A DNA stretch of 64,000 bases, taken from the NCBI GenBank assembly GCA_030272155.1, contig CP126191.1, positions 186,001-250,000 of the forward strand. The letters are read 5' to 3'. Each line of letters starts with the position of its first letter. The first letter of the stretch is position 1. The position numbers were made by a program, and so were the translations under genes. The notes under the pieces are model-generated. The model did not search any database and was not told the DNA's origin. It saw only the letters and a list, made by a program, of their open reading frames with translations. The DNA is from Tetradesmus obliquus (Eukaryota; Chlorophyta; Chlorophyceae; Sphaeropleales; Scenedesmaceae). Below, in pieces: positions 36,084 through 45,317 of the stretch.

Positions 36084-37208
36084 CGACCTTCTCAGCTTTT
36101 GCATTTACTGGCAAGCCACTGCAGTTGCCCGGCCACAGTGTCACCATGCAGGCTCACTCAGCGGCAGTACTGCCCAGCTGCTGCATCAGCCTTGCAGCAC
36201 CAGCACACACCACGCATCAGATCACGCGATGCAACTGCACGCAATGCAACTGCACGCAGCACTGCCTGCTGCCTTGCTGGGTGGGCAGTGCTGCACCAGC
36301 CTCCCCACTGCGAGCCCCTGCAGTGCATCGCACCGTTGTTGCCAGGGCCAGCTAGCACCAGCACACGCCTGCAGGGCAACACACAGGCAGACCAGCTTAC
36401 TCATGGGATGCAGCTCATGGGGTGAAAAACACTGCTACAGGTGCACTGGTTCTTGGTGGTGAAGCCAACCGATGCTGCAGTGCCGCTGCCACCCTGCATG
36501 CTGCTGCGCAAGCAGATGCCTCTCCGCCCTCCTCTACTGCTGCTGCTGCTGCTGCATCCCATATTGCTGTGCAAGCCATGGCAGCTGCTTTCAGTTCTCA
36601 CTCACTTGTGGGAGTGTGGCGGGAACTCTGCTGCCAGCGCGCATGCCACAGACAGCCCAGCCAGCTCCATCAGCTGGTCAACTGAGAAGCCCAGCGGGCC
36701 CATCAGCTCCTCATCAACAGCCACAGCCTCAGCCTGCGTGCTGTGGTTTGGGGTTTGTTATGTTTGAATTGATGGTGCAGCAGGCAGCAGCAGCAGTAGT
36801 GAGTAGCAGTGGAGTATGCATGCTGCAAGCAACCACAGTAATTGTGCGCTGCAGTGCGTTGTGTAATATGTTGGATAAGGAGCCAATTGACGGTGTGTGC
36901 GAGTGTTGCTGTCTTCCATGATACCACGTGGTGCTTGTGTGGCTCGGACAGAGCAGCAGCAAGTACTGCTGCTGGTGCTGCAATGCTGCACTTTTAGCCT
37001 GGCGGGTGACACCACGCCAGCGCCTTCTCCCTCATTGGTAGGATTAGACAAGAAACTTTGTGCAAGCTCACAGGTGTGTGACGTTGTTGATCGTCGTTGC
37101 AGACATGATGGATGCCTGCTGGCTTCGACGAAAACGGTGGAGCGCCGAGGCCGGGGGGCCCGCTTTCCGACAGATTGTTTGTGCTTGGGGAATGAAGCGC
37201 TTCAGCAT
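32105..37208 (-). CDS. PDX3: NAD(P)HX epimerase / pyridoxamine 5'-phosphate oxidase fusion (12 exons, 539 aa)
   Basis: Exons: 37072-37208, 36606-36740, 36334-36368, 35975-36030, 35385-35639, 34937-35092, 34348-34653, 33950-34031, 33390-33505, 32756-32901, 32465-32480, 32105-32284; sum 1620 nt. The first about 45 residues (Arg, Ser and Ala-rich) look like an organelle transit peptide. The YjeF_N/NNRE domain follows: [76 protein letters not shown]. Then the PNPOx domain: [75 protein letters not shown] and the C-terminal WKLERLYP. It matches the plant PDX3/PPOX1 architecture, which oxidises PNP/PMP to PLP (vitamin B6 salvage) and repairs damaged NAD(P)H. The 16-nt exon was chosen because it alone restores frame. 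Confidence 0.92.
32465..32480 (-). other. 16-nt micro-exon of the NNRE-PNPO gene
   Basis: Exons 10 and 12 are out of phase if joined directly. A 16-nt segment bounded by CAGCAG and GTGAGC supplies QRHTQ between EIEAR and AVYEDP and restores the frame and the spacing seen in PNPO proteins. A 19-nt version using the preceding AG is also possible. Confidence 0.55.
32627..32661 (-). repeat. Copy of PNPO exon 10 donor edge
   Basis: The transcript strand reads GGCGGGCGCGCAAAGATAGCAAG followed by GTGAGCC, against the real GGCGGGCGCGCAGAAATTGAGGCAAG followed by GTGAGTCC at 32751-32786. The copy is about 124 bp downstream, in intron 10. Confidence 0.8.
32955..33113 (-). repeat. Two copies of PNPO exon 10 acceptor edge
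   Basis: The real exon 10 starts at 32901 with [15 protein letters not shown]. Upstream intron copies read [15 protein letters not shown] (near 33014) and [15 protein letters not shown] then a stop (near 33104). Both are preceded by an AG acceptor; the nearer one also follows a CTG tract like the real exon. Confidence 0.9.
33597..33712 (-). repeat. Two copies of PNPO exon 9 acceptor edge
   Basis: The real exon 9 starts at 33505 with [12 protein letters not shown]. Copies start near 33624 ([10 protein letters not shown]) and near 33706 (frame-shifted, [14 protein letters not shown]), each with a TGCAG or GCAG acceptor. All three are arranged head to tail in the intron upstream of the exon. 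Confidence 0.88.
36031..36082 (+). repeat. (CAG)n microsatellite before NNRE exon 4
   Basis: About 15 CAG units; on the transcript strand CTG repeats end in CTACAG, the acceptor for the exon starting at 36030. Confidence 0.9.
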
Positions 37209-37667
37209 CACACAGACTAGCTAAGATCAGCAGGACGCTACCCAGCAGACTGCTGCTGTTCGTGCTGCTGAGAAGCAGTACTATTCTTGCTACTGCTGGT
37301 GATCACAGGGCTGATTACACGCACACGATCAGTTGAAAGCTTGCAGCCAGACACTGGTGTCGGGCAATTGTGCAGCCAGCATAGCAGCTGCCGTGTCAAT
37401 GCTCTTAGGGTTTTGCATGTTGATTGTGCCAAGGTAGCACCACCTGGATGTGCGGGACACGTCACTGCCCAGCACATCCCCAAACCTGAGTCAACATGTA
37501 CTGCTGTTACATGAAGGTTCACCAGGCGGACACAGCTCGTACCACCTGGGCTGAACAAGCCCCTCTCTCGGCACACTGTACCCGCTTGCTGCTGCTGCTG
37601 CTTGCGCAAGCCTGCAGGCTTGCCAGCCTGGCGCCACGCCACTTGAGGCGCACTCGTCCAGCACCCA

Positions 37668-37806
37668 TTCACACAGCAGCCTGCGCATCATTCACACAGC
37701 AGCCTGCGCATCATTCACACAGCAGCCTGCGCATCATTCACACAGCAGCCTGCGCATCATTCACACAGCAGCCTGCGCATCATTCACACAGCAGCCTGCG
37801 CATCAT
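37668..37806 (+). repeat. 23-bp minisatellite, 6 copies
   Basis: Six essentially identical copies of TTCACACAGCAGCCTGCGCA plus TCA, located downstream of the LRR-hydrolase gene. Confidence 0.95.
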
Positions 37807-37910
37807 CTCAGGCAAGCCTCTGGGACCCCAGCACCCTTCAGCCTGCACCCGCCTGCCTCCCCAGCTACACCCACACATACATCTAATCATCATACTAGTT
37901 AGCTGCGCCT

Positions 37911-37976
37911 CACAGCAGGTTGGCCAGGCGCACGTTGCCGGACTGCAGCCCCAGCTCCTGCAGCACCGCCTCCACT
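37911..37976 (-). repeat. Duplicate of the last 66 bp of the LRR-hydrolase coding region
   Basis: The block repeats the real gene end at 38031-38096 with only a few differences and includes the same stop codon. It encodes EAVLQELGLQSGNVRLANLL-like sequence. It lies 120 bp downstream, in the 3' flank. Confidence 0.92.
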
Positions 37977-38031
37977 GCAGCATTCATGCCCCTGCTGGCT
38001 GCCACAGCACACAACGGCATCAGCCGGGCCC

Positions 38032-38179
38032 TCACAGCAGGTTGGCCAGGCGCACGTTGCCCGACTGCAGGCCCAGCTCCTGCAGCACCGCCTCACGCAC
38101 CAGCGGGGCCAGCTTGCGCTGCCGCGCCAGCGCCAGCGCCAGCCGGTGAGACTCCACGCTGTACACCTGGACAGCAGAC

Positions 38180-38226
<47 letters not shown>

Positions 38227-39258
38227 CGATACATCAGAGCTGCAGCAGCAGCATGCAACAGCATGTGCTGCGCCGTTGCGCAAGCGCCCATAGGTTGCAT
38301 GGATAGCAAATGCCTGTAAATCAATTCAGTATCAACTCTCCCGGCAAGCACGGCAAGCGGTGTGCACTCACCCTTACACCGACCAACCAGTCTTGGAGCT
38401 GCCAGCACCCGCATCATGCATAACAGTGCAGCGCTGCATCCCATGAGCAGCACCCTTCCTAACTAGCTAGTCATAACATGTTTGTAACATCATGCGCCGC
38501 ACCTTGACCACCACGTGGTGCTGGCTGCCCAGCAGGTTGGCCTGGTCCACGTCATGCTGCCAGGTGCCCGTGATCACTTTTATCCTTGCCGTGCTGCCCC
38601 GCACTGCTGCCTGCAGGTTGGTCTGCAGCGCGGCCTGCCAGGCTGGCGGCTGGCCGGGCCGGATGGAGGAGGTGCTCAGGTCCACCTGCAGGGCGCGGTG
38701 TGTGTGGTGGGGTGGGTGTTGGACAGCACAAACAGGCAATGGGGCATAATGCCACTCAAGTTGATGTCCTGTGCTGCTGCACCCCTGATGCGCAGTGCGT
38801 TTCCTAGCCGTGACCAATCTAGCAGATGGCTCACCGCAGTTCAACAAGTGGTTATGATACAACCCGGCGGCTGCAACTCAGTGCACACTGTCGCCACATC
38901 CAATATGCTTGCTAAGCCTGTGGGCAGCTATCTAAACCAGGAATACCGCCACCACGCCTGACTGCTGCAATGTACCACCGTAACAACAAACCCAGCAGAA
39001 GGCCCTGGATGACCCTATAGGCTAGCTAGCAGGCTGTCATTCTTACCTGGGGGCAGAAGGCCAGCACAGAGGTCGCCTGCGGGCTGAACAGCAGAGCCCC
39101 CGTCGCCCCCATGCTGTCTCCCACCATCACCACATGCTTGTAGCGCTGCGTGTACTGCCGCAGCCGCGCCCCGTAGCGCGCCTCCATGAGCTCAGGGTCC
39201 CCGCCGCAGTACCAGCTGCGGTGGGGGTCCACAACGTACAGCACGTCAAAGTTGCTGC

Positions 39259-39289
<31 letters not shown>

Positions 39290-41180
39290 CAATGTAGTGT
39301 CAGGCAAACATGGAATGGGTTGAAAGCTGTTGATGCATAGGGGCAGCACAGTGTACACAGCAGCGGCAGCAACAGTATGCACACATGCCGGGGTCCAGTC
39401 TCAGCGCAGTCCTGGGCAATACACACAATCAGCACGCCTGGTCCCTCGCACCGCTTGCTGCTGCTGGCCCCGGCCCTCACCTGTGCTCTGGCGCCTCTGC
39501 TGCTGCAGACACCTGCCGCATCACGCCTCCCCAGTTGGGCAGGCCTGGCGCGCTGCCAAATGCCACCACCAGCACACGCTCATCATCATCACTGCTGCTT
39601 GCGGCGCGGCCCAGCTGCAGCTTGAAGTAGCCTGGGCCGCCCCCCTGGCAGCGCACACAGTGACAGGTGACGGTTGAGGAATGAGTGAGTCGGCAGCTGC
39701 AGGACGATGATGCTACGTTGGTGCAAACTAGGAGAGTGGCAGCAGCAACAGGTATGCAACAAGACGGCAACCCCAAATACATCAGCCTGCAGCCGCAACT
39801 ATCGAGCAAGCAGCAGGCACTACCCCATCAGAAGCTCACCAAGATGATTCCTCGCCGCACAGCGCCGTTGCCAGCCGCCGCCTGCTGCTGCACTGCGTGC
39901 CCGGCAGCACCAGCCAGCTGCGCCTCATCCAGCCCCACTCGGGTGGTGCCGGCAGCCCCCAGCTGCTGCACCGCACCTAGTGCAGCAGCAGCAGACAGGG
40001 GGTTGCCCTCCAGCCACAAGCTGACTAGCCTCCCGCCATCTCCCTCTGAGGCATCCACGCTGCGCAGCGCTGCTGATCCTGCAGCAGCACTACTGCTGCC
40101 CCTGCTGCTGCCTTCAGGCTCCTCATAGCTGCTCACGCTGCTGTACCCGCTGTTGAGCTTTGCGGTTGTTGCCGCCTTGCGCGACGCTGCGGCAGCGGAC
40201 TCAGCCGCGTCCCGGGGCGCTGGCAGCAGCGTAGGCAGGCCGCGCGGGCCTAGCGGCAGCTCTGTGATGCTGTTGCCGTAGCAGTGGAACTTTTGCAGGT
40301 TGGCCCAGCCTGACAGGTCAGCAGGCAGGCTGGCGAGCTGGTTGTCTGCCAGTGACAGCTCCGTCAACGCCTGCAGGGACGCCAAAAACATGTCAGCTGC
40401 AAGAACTCAGTGGTGAGCTGAGCAGAGATGCAACGCAGATGCAGCGAGCCCAATGTGCGAGTTTTAGTGATGCAGCTGCAGCAGCACACCATTCAGCTGC
40501 AGGTATGCCAACTTGAAATATACACACAAGACAGGATGCATGCCGCATACGCATGCGCAAGCAGCCACAGCTGCAGCCGCCGCCTGCCACGCCACGCACT
40601 CGCAGCTGCGCAAAGCTGTCCGGCAGCTGCTGCAGGCAGTTGCCCTGCAGCGTGACCTCCTTCAGGCTTGCCAGCTGCTGCCAGCCGTGCTGCGGCAGCT
40701 GCTGCAGCCGGTTGCCGTGCAGCGACAGCATGGTGAGTGCTGTGAGGGCACTCATGCCAGGCGGCAGCTGCTGCAGGGCGTTGCCTGAGAGGTTGAGGTC
40801 CTGCAGGCGGACCAGCTCAGTGAGGCTGTCTGGCACCTGCTGCAGCTGGTTGCCTGCAGGAAGCACAACATACAAAGGCATTCAGGAACAAGGTGTGCGT
40901 GTTACAGGGGTGCAAGGAGCCCCAGGCAAGCTGACAGGATAAGGCAGCTGCTAGCTGCTGCAGGATGACAGCACAGTGAAGACATTGGCATGAAGCAGGC
41001 ACTTGATCAGTCTCAATCCTACTGAACTGCAGCAGCGGCAGCGCAGACGCAACACACTCCCACCTGCCAGTGACAGCATCTTGAGCTTTGTCAGCTGCCC
41101 GACCTGCTGCGGCAGCTCCCGCAGCATGTTGCCGTGCACCCACAGCCCCTCCAGCTGGGTCAAGCCCCACAGCTCCTGAC

Positions 41181-41223
<43 letters not shown>

Positions 41224-42264
41224 CAGCAGCAACTGATCAACCATAGCAAGGTGACAGCGGTGACTGGCATGTCCAAGCACTGTGCGCTGTATCGTTTGGC
41301 CTTGCCAGCAAGACAAGGCACACAGAGCTGCTATGCACAGCTCTCTGCTTGCCTCACTTGCCAATGCTGTGAAGAGTTGTGCTCAGCTCAACCACAATTG
41401 TGTCACGGCAGCAGCGCTGCGCAGCGCTGCGTGGCAGCAGGCAGCATTGCTGCTGGCAAGCAACAGGCCTCACCTGCGGCAGCTGCTCCAGCCAGTTTCC
41501 TGCAAGCACCAGCCGCTGCAGGCAGCTCAGCCGGCCCAGCTCAGGTGGCAGCTGCGTGAGCTGGTTGCCTGCCAGTGACAGCTCCAGCAGGTTGGTCAGC
41601 TCAAACAGCTCGGGGGGCAGCTGGGACAGCTCACAGTTGGACAGGTCCACGCGGTCTGCAGTTGCAAAGAAAGAAACACACGCGGCACAGCACAGCGTAA
41701 GAGTAAGCCGTTGCTGGTTGTGTGTCAGCAGTGCAGCTGCGGCCGCCTGCCAGAAAACAGCTGTGAACATGTGACCAGAGGGCTGCAGCACGGTTGCAGG
41801 ACCGAGATGACACAGCAGGTGCCTGGCTGATAACATAAGCTGCTTGTAGGTGAGTGCTGGGCACGCAGCTGAACTGGTTAACTGCTGTACTACATGTGTT
41901 GGTGTCCTGCGCAGCACGCAGCAGTGGGAGTCCAGTGGAGAGGATGCCTCGCACCTGTGCTCTGCGCAATGCTGAGCTTGATGGTCAACTCCCTGTCAGT
42001 CAGCTGTGCTGCTGTCACCACCGAGTGCTTGAGCTGAGTTTGCTGCAACTGGTTTTGATGCAACCTGGATACCAGCCATGGCACTGTGGTATGCTGCAGG
42101 ATGGGCTTGCATGCTGCTGCTGCTCCCTGGGACGCACATGCGCTGCACGCTACGCTTCCAGCTCTGCACTGTCGCACATTGGTATTGAAACCTGCTACGC
42201 TTCTACTTTGTTTGCGGCAGTCACTAGCAGCTGTGGTACGGCTTTTCGACAGGGCACTGCTCAT
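38032..42264 (-). CDS. Leucine-rich repeat protein with C-terminal alpha/beta-hydrolase-like domain (9 exons, 692 aa)
   Basis: Exons: 41955-42264, 41474-41655, 41064-41175, 40600-40853, 39840-40370, 39481-39644, 39047-39254, 38503-38685, 38032-38166; sum 2079 nt. Residues about 104-320 hold at least eight LRRs of the plant/bacterial LxxLxLxxNxLxxLP type, for example LLELSLAGNQLTQLPPELG and ALTMLSLHGNRLQQLP. A Ser/Ala-rich linker follows. From about 463 comes a globular domain with VLVVAFGSAP, DVLYVVDPHRSWYCGGDP, HVVMVGDSMGATGALLF (G-x-S-x-G, Ser near 565), VITGTWQHDVDQANLL and SVESHRLALAL (candidate His near 655), consistent with an alpha/beta-hydrolase fold. The N-terminus before the LRRs is Ser/Arg/Thr-rich and could be a plastid or mitochondrial leader; this first exon is the weakest part. 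Substrate and partner are unknown. Confidence 0.78.
38177..38222 (+). repeat. (CAG)n microsatellite in the last intron of the LRR-hydrolase gene
   Basis: About 14 CAG units upstream of the last exon; the transcript strand reads CTG. Confidence 0.9.
41181..41231 (+). repeat. (CAG)n microsatellite before LRR exon 3
   Basis: About 14 CAG units; the transcript strand reads CTG and leads into the acceptor at 41176-41177. Confidence 0.9.
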
Positions 42265-42612
42265 TGTTGCCGCCAGCAAGTTGGGCAAGCACGTGCTTGC
42301 GCGTTTCAGGTGCGTTCGATCGTAGCTTTAGACCAATTCGATGTCGATGAAGCAGTGTCCAGGAGTCTCAAGCGGCTCGAGCAACCATGCCTACCAGCTG
42401 CTGCTGCTGCTGTTGCCTGGTAAGGCTGAGTAAGCAGAAGCAAACGTACAACAGGCTCACAGTACTGGTACTCAGGGAGATACACACACATGCAGCATCA
42501 GTTGGTCATGTTACAGATGATGGAGTCAACCCTCAATGGCGAGTGTCACAAAACCCTAGTCAAGACGTCAGTTTAAAACGTCTGCAACAGCCACAGACAG
42601 ACACCGCCCTCC

Positions 42613-44796
42613 TCATGAGCTGCTGCCGCGCTGCCTGCCGTACATGATGTACAGCATGACTGCCAGCAGCAGCAGCCACAGCAGCAACAGGCTTGCAGCG
42701 CTGCGTGTCTTGCGAGGCTGCTCTGCAGCTGCAGCCAGCCCGTGCATCACCTGCGCAGCAGCCAGCGAGCAAGACGTAGCGTGACTAAGGATTATTTAAT
42801 CCACCACAATCAACTTTATGATGATGATGATGATGATGACAAGCCAACAAGACGGAACAGCAGAGCTGTGAGCAGGCACACATGCAAGCGATGCAGGCAC
42901 GTCACGCCAGCGGCCTACGAACGTCAGTTTGGTCAGCTGCGCCCTTCAGCGGCTGTAGCATGCCGCCGCCACAGCCAGCTAGCAGCGAGCTGCCGCCTGT
43001 CACACTTGACTGTGTGCATATGTTGGTGCGCACAGCAACGCCGGCAGGCTGGTTTCACACAAGTTGCATGGCAGGCACACTGTGCATCACTCCAGCCAGT
43101 CTGTTGAACCCACCTGCAGCGCGTCCACCACCGCGGCAACACCCGCAATCTTGTGCGCCAGGAACTCCTGCAGCCGCTTCTCCGGCGCCTTCTCGCTGAG
43201 CAGGCTGACCGTGGTCTGCGCCACACCCTCGGGGTCGCGCAGGTCGTACAGCTCTGCAAGGCAAAAAATAGGTAAAGGGGCCAGGCACCAAGTGATGGCC
43301 CACTGAGCCGTGCAGATGCGAAGCTGCAAGCTGCAACCAGAACGTTGGACACTAAACCAAGCTACACCTCCAGATTCATCTGCAGCTACCTTCTGCTGTG
43401 GCAGACCCGCAACACAAGCAACGAACCCTGAACACTGGCGTGCTTGCAGAACGCTTTCCACCTCCACACCGCACGCCCAGCTGCCACCACACCACGCCGC
43501 ACCTGTCTGGTATCGCGCCAGGCCCGCCTCGATCAGCTGCGACACGCTGTAGCCGTTGTTGTTGCGCCAGCTGGGCTCCCACCCAGCCTCCAGCAGCAGC
43601 TGGAACGCCAGCTGCCCGTATGCGGCACGCGCAGCGTCGTGGTCCTCCAGCCGCTGCGGCACACCCTCCCCATCCTGCTGCTGCTCTTGCTGCTGCTGCT
43701 GCTGCTGGGGTGCAGCGCTGCCGCTGCCCTCCACGATGGTATCCTCCTCATCTTCCTGCAAGCCCTGCTGCTTGCCTGGCAGCTTGGGGTCGGGGAAGTG
43801 CACGCGCTGCACCATGCACGCCACCAGCATGTGCAGCGCCGTGTTGCCTGCAGCATCCTCGACATTAGGCTTGGGCTTGCGCGCCAGCAGCTCGTTCAGC
43901 GTGACGCTGCCGGCAGCAGGGTTGCGGCCGGCTGGCGCGGCCTGCAGCGCGTCTGCTAGCGCTGCGGGCGTGTCGCTGGTGGGGCGGATGGGCACTGGGA
44001 AGGGGTGGTTGAGCAGGTTGTGCAGCAGGCTCTCGCCGCCGACGTCTGTTGTGGAGGGGATGGTGAGCGCAGACAGAGTGCCATGAGCCACAGCCAGAGG
44101 TGCTGGTTTAATCAACAGCAGCAAGCAGGCAGGCATGTCGGTGCAAGATAGTCTCCTCCTGCAAATGGTGGAATGGCCATATCAGTTGTGCTGGACATGC
44201 CCAACACTGGTAGCAAGCGCCAGCAGCTGCGTTTGTCAGCTCAAGGTAGCATCTGCATGCCAGAGCGCTTGCAGGACAGCAACGGCTAGCAGCTGGTGCA
44301 TCTATCCCGTGCGCAGCCCGCACCTGCATCTGGGCTGAGCCCTGCCTCCACGCATGCTGCCATGTACCTTGACGGCATGGAGTCTAGATCGACCGCGGCG
44401 ACGTCATGCAGGATCTTGTAGACTGCCTGCATGAGCACATGGCAGCAAGTGCAGGCTCCGTCAGCGCTGCAGCTGCAGCTGTAGCTGTGCTTGCAGGAAC
44501 GCACTACAACCAGGGCTGCTGCAGGCATGACATAGATCAAAACTTGCGAGATGTTTCTAGAATACAGCAGCATTATGAACAGGCTCTTCAGCACTGACAA
44601 CAAGCCTGTCTTCCGTCCTCCCTACCTGTGGATTGGTGCCGGCGTCCAGTGCTGCTTTTGCTGCTGCCATCAGCTGCGCATCGTAGCTGTCTTGCCATGC
44701 TGGAAGCATCTCCGGCTGGCTGTAGCACACGTGCTTGTGCGATTCATCAGCCACAGCCTTGAGGGCCTTCAAGGCAGATGCTGCACTCACTGCCAT
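42613..44796 (-). CDS. Ankyrin-repeat-like protein with C-terminal membrane anchor (5 exons, 364 aa)
   Basis: Exons: 44626-44796, 44324-44426, 43503-44045, 43114-43253, 42613-42750; sum 1095 nt. Ankyrin-type helices are suggested by LMAAAKAALDAGTNP, YMAACVEAGLSPDA then GGESLLHNLLNHP, AAGNTALHMLVACMV and AFQLLLEAGWEPSWRNNNGY. A Gln-rich acidic insert interrupts the third and fourth. The last exon encodes a basic stretch (EQPRKTRSA), then LLLLWLLLLAVMLYIMYG, then a short charged/Ser tail, which is the layout of a tail-anchored protein. It could tether an ankyrin scaffold to ER, mitochondria or plastid envelope; this is inference. ATG 44796 is the only in-frame ATG near the 5' end. Upstream it faces the divergent gene at 45318. 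Confidence 0.72.
42818..42839 (+). repeat. (ATG)7 microsatellite
   Basis: Seven ATG triplets, unlike the CTG/CAG tracts elsewhere, within the last intron of the ankyrin-like gene. Confidence 0.9.
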
Positions 44797-45317
44797 GGTG
44801 CAGTACGCTACGTTCGGGTATCCTTGCAACTACTGCTGCCTACACCGGTCTGTTAGAAGTTGAAGTACCGTGCAATAACTATTTACGGTCGTATAAGGCC
44901 CAGCAACCGTTCTATTTGTCAGGCGATGTGTCGGGAGGAGGTGGTTGCACAGTTGCACTAGCAGCAGAGCATTGCCTGGTCCGCGCTTGTGCGAAAACAA
45001 TAGACACGGATGATAGATGCAACCGCAGCTTCAATGTACGCCAAGGACGGAGAGGGGAAGCTGCTTAGCATGTATGACAACTGTAGGGCTTTCACCGCTT
45101 CTGCCGCTGAAGGCAGTGCTGAACCAGCACTGCTAGCTGTTTCGTATCGCCGTAGCGGCATTGTGTTGCAACATTACGCCTGCATCCTAGCTGAAAGCCA
45201 GGTTGACTGTTTTTCGCAGTAAACTGCCTGCTTCGTTCAAAGTGTGGTTGCCTGGCTGTTGCGCCGCAAGCACTGCTCTTGTTGTCTGATGTCTTAACAT
45301 AATCATAGTGTGAAGGG
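44797..45317. promoter_or_regulatory. Divergent intergenic region of the ankyrin-like and Ala-rich genes
   Basis: 521 bp between two start codons that point away from each other. It presumably holds both 5' UTRs and core promoters. No specific element was identified. Confidence 0.45.

Larger units (their letters stand above)
37209..38031. other. Spacer between NNRE-PNPO and LRR-hydrolase genes
   Basis: Contains the promoter of the NNRE-PNPO gene and the 3' UTR of the LRR-hydrolase gene (both minus). It also holds a 23-bp minisatellite and a duplicated gene end, listed separately. No extra gene is supported. Confidence 0.5.

Noticed and set aside
43087..44136. Single 349-codon reading of the ankyrin-like gene
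   Set aside because: It reads through two introns. The splice donor at 43502 and acceptors at 43253 and 44045 give a protein that joins correctly to the tail-anchor exon and to the ATG at 44796.
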